A stretch of 64,000 nt of DNA from Lachnospiraceae bacterium (GTDB lineage Bacteria; Bacillota; Clostridia; Lachnospirales; Lachnospiraceae). The notes below the pieces were generated by a model. The model searched no databases. It was not told the DNA's origin and saw only the letters and a program-made list of their open reading frames with translations. The stretch lies in contig JAGATV010000057.1 in the NCBI GenBank assembly GCA_017621075.1, forward strand, positions 43,038-107,037. Reading direction: 5' to 3'. Below are positions 63,502 to 64,000 of this stretch, one piece after another. A program made the translations under genes and the position numbers. How positions within the stretch are numbered: the first letter of the stretch is position 1; every line of letters starts with the position of its first letter.

Positions 63502-64000
63502 GAGTCTGTGAAAGTTTTTCTGTAAATAAGTGTTGGTCAGTAGGTCTTCTATGATAAAATCTAAATCATAGGAGGCCTATTATCATGGCAAGAGAAAAGA
63601 AACCCGTTCACAAAGTACAAATGACTGAAGGAAAGAGAAACATCATCCACCAGCTTCTGGAAGAATACGACATCCAGACAGCAGAGGATATTCAGGATGC
63701 TCTGAAAGACCTACTGGGTGGTACCATCAAGGAAATGATGGAAGCAGAGATGGAGGACCATCTGGGTTACGAAAAATCAGAGCGTTCTGACAGTGACGAT
63801 TACCGGAATGGCTACAAAGCGAAACGTGTTAACAGTAGCTATGGAACAATGGAAATCGAAGTGCCGCAGGATCGCAAATCTACTTTTGAACCCAAGGTAG
63901 TCCGAAAGCGTCAGAAAGATATTTCTGACATCGACCAGAAGATCATCTCCATGTATGCCAAAGGCATGACTACCCGTCAGATTTCGGAAACGATTGAAGA
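63502..64000 (+). mobile_element. IS256-family insertion sequence, left part
   Basis: The transposase below belongs to the IS256 family, and the non-coding lead GAGTCTGTGAAAGTTTTTC (from 63502) looks like an IS256-type left inverted repeat. The exact end is uncertain because the right end and target duplication lie outside the window. Confidence 0.7.
63585..64000 (+). CDS. IS256-family (mutator-type) transposase, 3' end outside window
   Basis: The frame is open from the ATG at 63585 (AGGAGG upstream) to the window end, 138 codons. The visible N-terminal part includes KDLLGGTIKEMMEAEMEDHLGY, ERSDSDDYRNGYKAKRVNSS and the IEVPQDRKSTFEPKVVRKRQ block that is typical for this family. The DDE catalytic residues would lie further downstream. 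Confidence 0.93.
   Translation, partial: MAREKKPVHKVQMTEGKRNIIHQLLEEYDIQTAEDIQDALKDLLGGTIKEMMEAEMEDHLGYEKSERSDSDDYRNGYKAKRVNSSYGTMEIEVPQDRKSTFEPKVVRKRQKDISDIDQKIISMYAKGMTTRQISETIE

Overview
The window looks like chromosome of a gut-type Lachnospiraceae (Clostridia, Firmicutes). Support comes from gene families and layout typical of that group (DUF4250, DUF4364, DUF1540 and DUF1385 proteins, CarD and DegV family proteins, the DUF1385-prmC-prfA order, a T-box threonyl-tRNA synthetase, an L20-type leader before infC-rpmI-rplT), strong AGGAGG ribosome sites and TTGACA/TATAAT promoters. Most genes are moderately GC-rich and on the plus strand. Two AT-rich stretches stand out as probable imports: a MutS2-like cassette (about 24.6-26.9 kb) and cas1-cas2 (62.2-63.4 kb).

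Layout. 0-4.6 kb: clpX (5' cut by the window), ysxC, an AI-2E/YtvI-type membrane protein, a response regulator with a degraded receiver pocket, and a TraX-like protein. 4.7-8.1 kb: two glycan-degrading enzymes (GH105, GH43) around a cold-shock protein that has a long structured leader. 8.1-13.8 kb: copper resistance (csoR-copA with two operators and an internal CopZ-like start) and clpB. 14-24.6 kb: cardiolipin synthase, DUF4250, an ASKHA-domain protein, a chemotaxis receptor, a heterodimeric ABC exporter, a membrane protein and a polysaccharide deacetylase. 24.6-27 kb: a MutS2-like ATPase without the Smr nuclease domain, behind its own promoter, a 12-codon leader peptide and a terminator-like hairpin, with the whole unit flanked by a 25-bp imperfect repeat.

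27-36 kb is a zone of gene decay around two intact functions. It holds a C39 peptidase broken by an internal deletion, a DUF2935 protein, a very large six-cupredoxin multicopper oxidase with an in-frame TAA, an intact MurL-MurD2 pair (the alternative route to D-glutamate in peptidoglycan), and an ABC exporter reduced to 193 codons. 36-46.8 kb is housekeeping: nagA, rarA, an HTH regulator, DUF4364, a radical SAM protein, malic enzyme, rho, rpmE, DUF1385, prmC and prfA. 47-52.4 kb has two polytopic membrane proteins, degV-marR and a CarD-family regulator.

52.4-64 kb is translation-centred. It contains thrS under a T-box (with a -1 frameshift), DUF1540, infC (AUU start)-rpmI-rplT, PPK2, tRNA-Asn(GTT), pepD, threonine aldolase, tRNA-Pro with an unusual AGG anticodon, and rlmD with a decayed C-terminal tail. 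It ends with cas1-cas2 without cas9 or a visible array, and the left part of an IS256-family element that runs off the window.

The best candidate for an undescribed system is the MutS2-like cassette. A ribosome-rescue-type ATPase controlled by what looks like leader-peptide attenuation would fit a response to translation stress or ribosome-targeting antibiotics. That function is inference. The parts (promoter, leader ORF, hairpin, KOW-like tail, missing Smr domain, flanking repeat) are visible in the sequence.
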